Shown here: piece after piece, positions 62,838 through 64,000 of the stretch
Numbering within the stretch: the first letter of the stretch is position 1
How the letters are laid out: every line of letters starts with the position of its first letter
Assembly: GCF_035984415.1 (NCBI RefSeq)
Contig: NZ_CP130720.1
Span: 4,588,001-4,652,000, forward strand
From: Streptomyces sp. NBC_01296
GTDB taxonomy: Bacteria > Actinomycetota > Actinomycetes > Streptomycetales > Streptomycetaceae
DNA: 64,000 nt
Direction of reading: 5' to 3'
Notes under the pieces: generated by a model
What the model was told of the DNA's origin: nothing
Databases searched by the model: none
The model's input: only the letters and a program-made list of their open reading frames with translations
Program-made: the position numbers and the translations under genes

Positions 62838-63530
62838 TCAGGTCCAGGTCGCCGTGGTGGAGCGGGTTTCTATGTGCATGCCCAAGGGGACCCGCCAGGA
62901 TTCGACGCAGACCGTGTAGGTCTGCGTCTTCGTCGTGCCGCCGGGGACGGGGGTCGGCAGGGGCTGGGTCGTGGTGATCGTGGCCCAGTCGATGCCGAGA
63001 GCGCCGATGATGTGCGTCGCGAACGACACCGTGCCCGAACGGGTCGCCGTCGTCCCGGTGTTGGTGAACCCCACCGTGACCTTCTCGCACCAGCGGTCCG
63101 CCGCCGGGGCGCGGGTCGGCGGGCTCAGGGTCAGCCTCGCCGGGGTGGCCGGGGGTGTCGTCCCCGGCTTGGGCGTCGGGGTGGTTCCCGGGGCAGGGGT
63201 GGACGGGCTCGCCTCGGGCGGGGGCTGGGGCGGCGGGGTGGTCCCGGGCGGGGTGGTCGTGGCTCCGCTCCGGGCGGAGGCGGCAGGACTCTGCGAACCC
63301 GGGGTACCGGCCGACGTACTCGTGGCGGCGGAAGGGGATCCGGCCAGCTGCTGGAACTCCACCGGCGCCCGGGGCGCGATGTTGTCGCCCGCGCGGCGCT
63401 CCGGCCCCGGGGCGACGGCGCCCGCGGCGGCGTAGCCGTCACGTGCCGGGCCGCCGCACCCGGTCAGGCATGCGGCGGCCAGTACGGGCAGCGTGAGCAG
63501 GGTGAGGGCTTGGCGTTCCCTTCGCAGCAT
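62838..63530 (-). CDS. Putative lipoprotein with Thr/Pro-rich linker
   Basis: A 230-residue exported protein. Lipobox LTGCGG after the signal (lipidated Cys near 25), a long Ser/Thr/Pro/Ala-rich linker (about 60-135), then a beta-rich domain of about 90 residues with two cysteines (DRWCEKVTVGFTNTGTTATR, TYTVCVESWRVPL) that resembles bacterial cellulose-binding/immunoglobulin-like modules in style. No family recognised. ATG 63528-63530. Confidence 0.75.
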   Translation of the reverse strand: MLRRERQALTLLTLPVLAAACLTGCGGPARDGYAAAGAVAPGPERRAGDNIAPRAPVEFQQLAGSPSAATSTSAGTPGSQSPAASARSGATTTPPGTTPPPQPPPEASPSTPAPGTTPTPKPGTTPPATPARLTLSPPTRAPAADRWCEKVTVGFTNTGTTATRSGTVSFATHIIGALGIDWATITTTQPLPTPVPGGTTKTQTYTVCVESWRVPLGMHIETRSTTATWT

Positions 63531-63580
63531 CGCGGCAGTTTGACTGACTGCGCGTCAGATGGGAACCCCGTCTGCGGCGA

Positions 63581-64000
63581 TCACTCGCCGATCAGGCCCA
63601 CCCGGAGCTGCGCCAGCGTGCGCGTGAGCAGCCGGGAGACGTGCATCTGGGAGATGCCGACCTCCTCGCCGATCTGCGACTGCGTCATGTTCGCGAAGAA
63701 CCGCAGCATGATGATCTGCCGCTCCCGGGGCGGGAGTTTGGCGAGCAGCGGCTTCAGCGACTCGCGGTACTCGACGCCCTCGAGCGCGGTGTCCTCGTAG
63801 CCGAGGCGGTCCGCGAGCGAGCCCTCGCCGCCCTCGTCCTCGGGTGAGGGCGAGTCGAGCGAGGAGGCGGTGTACGCGTTGCCCACGGCGAGGCCGTCGA
63901 CGACGTCCTCCTCGGACACCCCGAGCACCGCGGCCAGTTCCGGCACGGTCGGCGAGCGGTCGAGCTTCTGGGCGAGCTCGTCACTGGCCTTGGTGAGGGC
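63581..64000 (-). CDS. SigF/SigB-family RNA polymerase sigma factor (5' end beyond window)
   Basis: The last 140 codons of an alternative sigma factor of the SigB/SigF/SigG group. Region 3 is LDRSPTVPELAAVLGVSEED, region 4 LPPRERQIIMLRFFANMTQSQIG then VGISQMHVSRLLTRTL. The gene enters from the right edge without a visible start. Such factors in Streptomyces govern stress and sporulation and are controlled by anti-sigma HATPases like those at 8579 and 15620, though no direct link is shown. Confidence 0.92.
   Translation of the reverse strand, partial: ALTKASDELAQKLDRSPTVPELAAVLGVSEEDVVDGLAVGNAYTASSLDSPSPEDEGGEGSLADRLGYEDTALEGVEYRESLKPLLAKLPPRERQIIMLRFFANMTQSQIGEEVGISQMHVSRLLTRTLAQLRVGLIGE

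Overview
The window is high-GC actinobacterial chromosome and reads as Streptomyces. Supporting evidence: strong third-position GC bias, GTG/TTG starts, many ATGA/GTGA-coupled operons, a Streptomyces subtilisin-inhibitor gene, SigF/SigB-type and SigE-type sigma factors, several SpoIIE/anti-sigma-type regulators, and an actinomycete integrative and conjugative element (AICE). Four perfect 16-bp parS sites (4059, 20633, 32309, 55596) and a dense DnaA-box cluster (877-1186) suggest the window lies in the origin-proximal part of the chromosome. From memory, gene order resembles the region just after oriC in S. coelicolor (serS, pheA, the copper/DtpA genes, up to sigF/sigN), but this could not be checked here.

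Layout. 1-8.4 kb: serS (partial) and pheA flank the DnaA-box cluster; then a leftward copper-handling operon (membrane protein, YcnI, Sco, PCuAC, CopC-CopD fusion, DtpA-type Dyp peroxidase). 8.5-19 kb: housekeeping and signalling genes (two HATPase anti-sigma-like proteins, PepP, a SpoIIE-type phosphatase, a prim-pol-like protein, a SEC-C protein, a glycerophosphodiesterase, an HtrA-type protease). 19-27 kb: LysR regulator, cysteine dioxygenase and YeiH-type exporter (a probable sulfur-oxidation unit), a secreted serine protease, tRNA-Ser(TGA), a GlxA-type AraC regulator with a small monooxygenase, and small secreted/membrane proteins. 26.8-34.2 kb: a tightly overlapping acyl-CoA operon in the style of the mycobacterial igr steroid side-chain operon (two acyl-CoA dehydrogenases, MaoC-OB fusion, MaoC, Ltp2-like thiolase), followed by a SigE-family sigma factor and a FadD-like ligase. 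34-39.2 kb: a membrane-anchored monooxygenase-fold protein, a giant PAS/kinase-like/receiver protein lacking its phospho-histidine, an SSI inhibitor and tRNA-Ser(GCT).

39.4-49.3 kb is a complete pSAM2-type AICE inserted in tRNA-Arg(ACG), bounded by a perfect 46-bp direct repeat. Leftward genes run from a small OB-like protein through the TraB/FtsK-type DNA translocase, Spd-like membrane proteins, a GGDEF protein, a small zinc-ribbon protein, RepSA, Xis and Int. Divergently, a GntR (KorSA-type) repressor is coupled to a HAD phosphatase. Its right end has an 849-bp gene-free stretch with a 65-bp-arm inverted repeat that is a candidate replication or transfer origin.

49.5-64 kb: a PH-domain protein, a broken SMP-30/gluconolactonase gene, an Lrp regulator, a DUF2797 protein, a monooxygenase plus amidohydrolase pair, a two-component system coupled to a GT2-GtrA fusion and a GT39-like glycosyltransferase, TetR, an MFS exporter with a MarR regulator, small envelope proteins and the 3' part of a SigF/SigB-family sigma factor gene cut by the window end.
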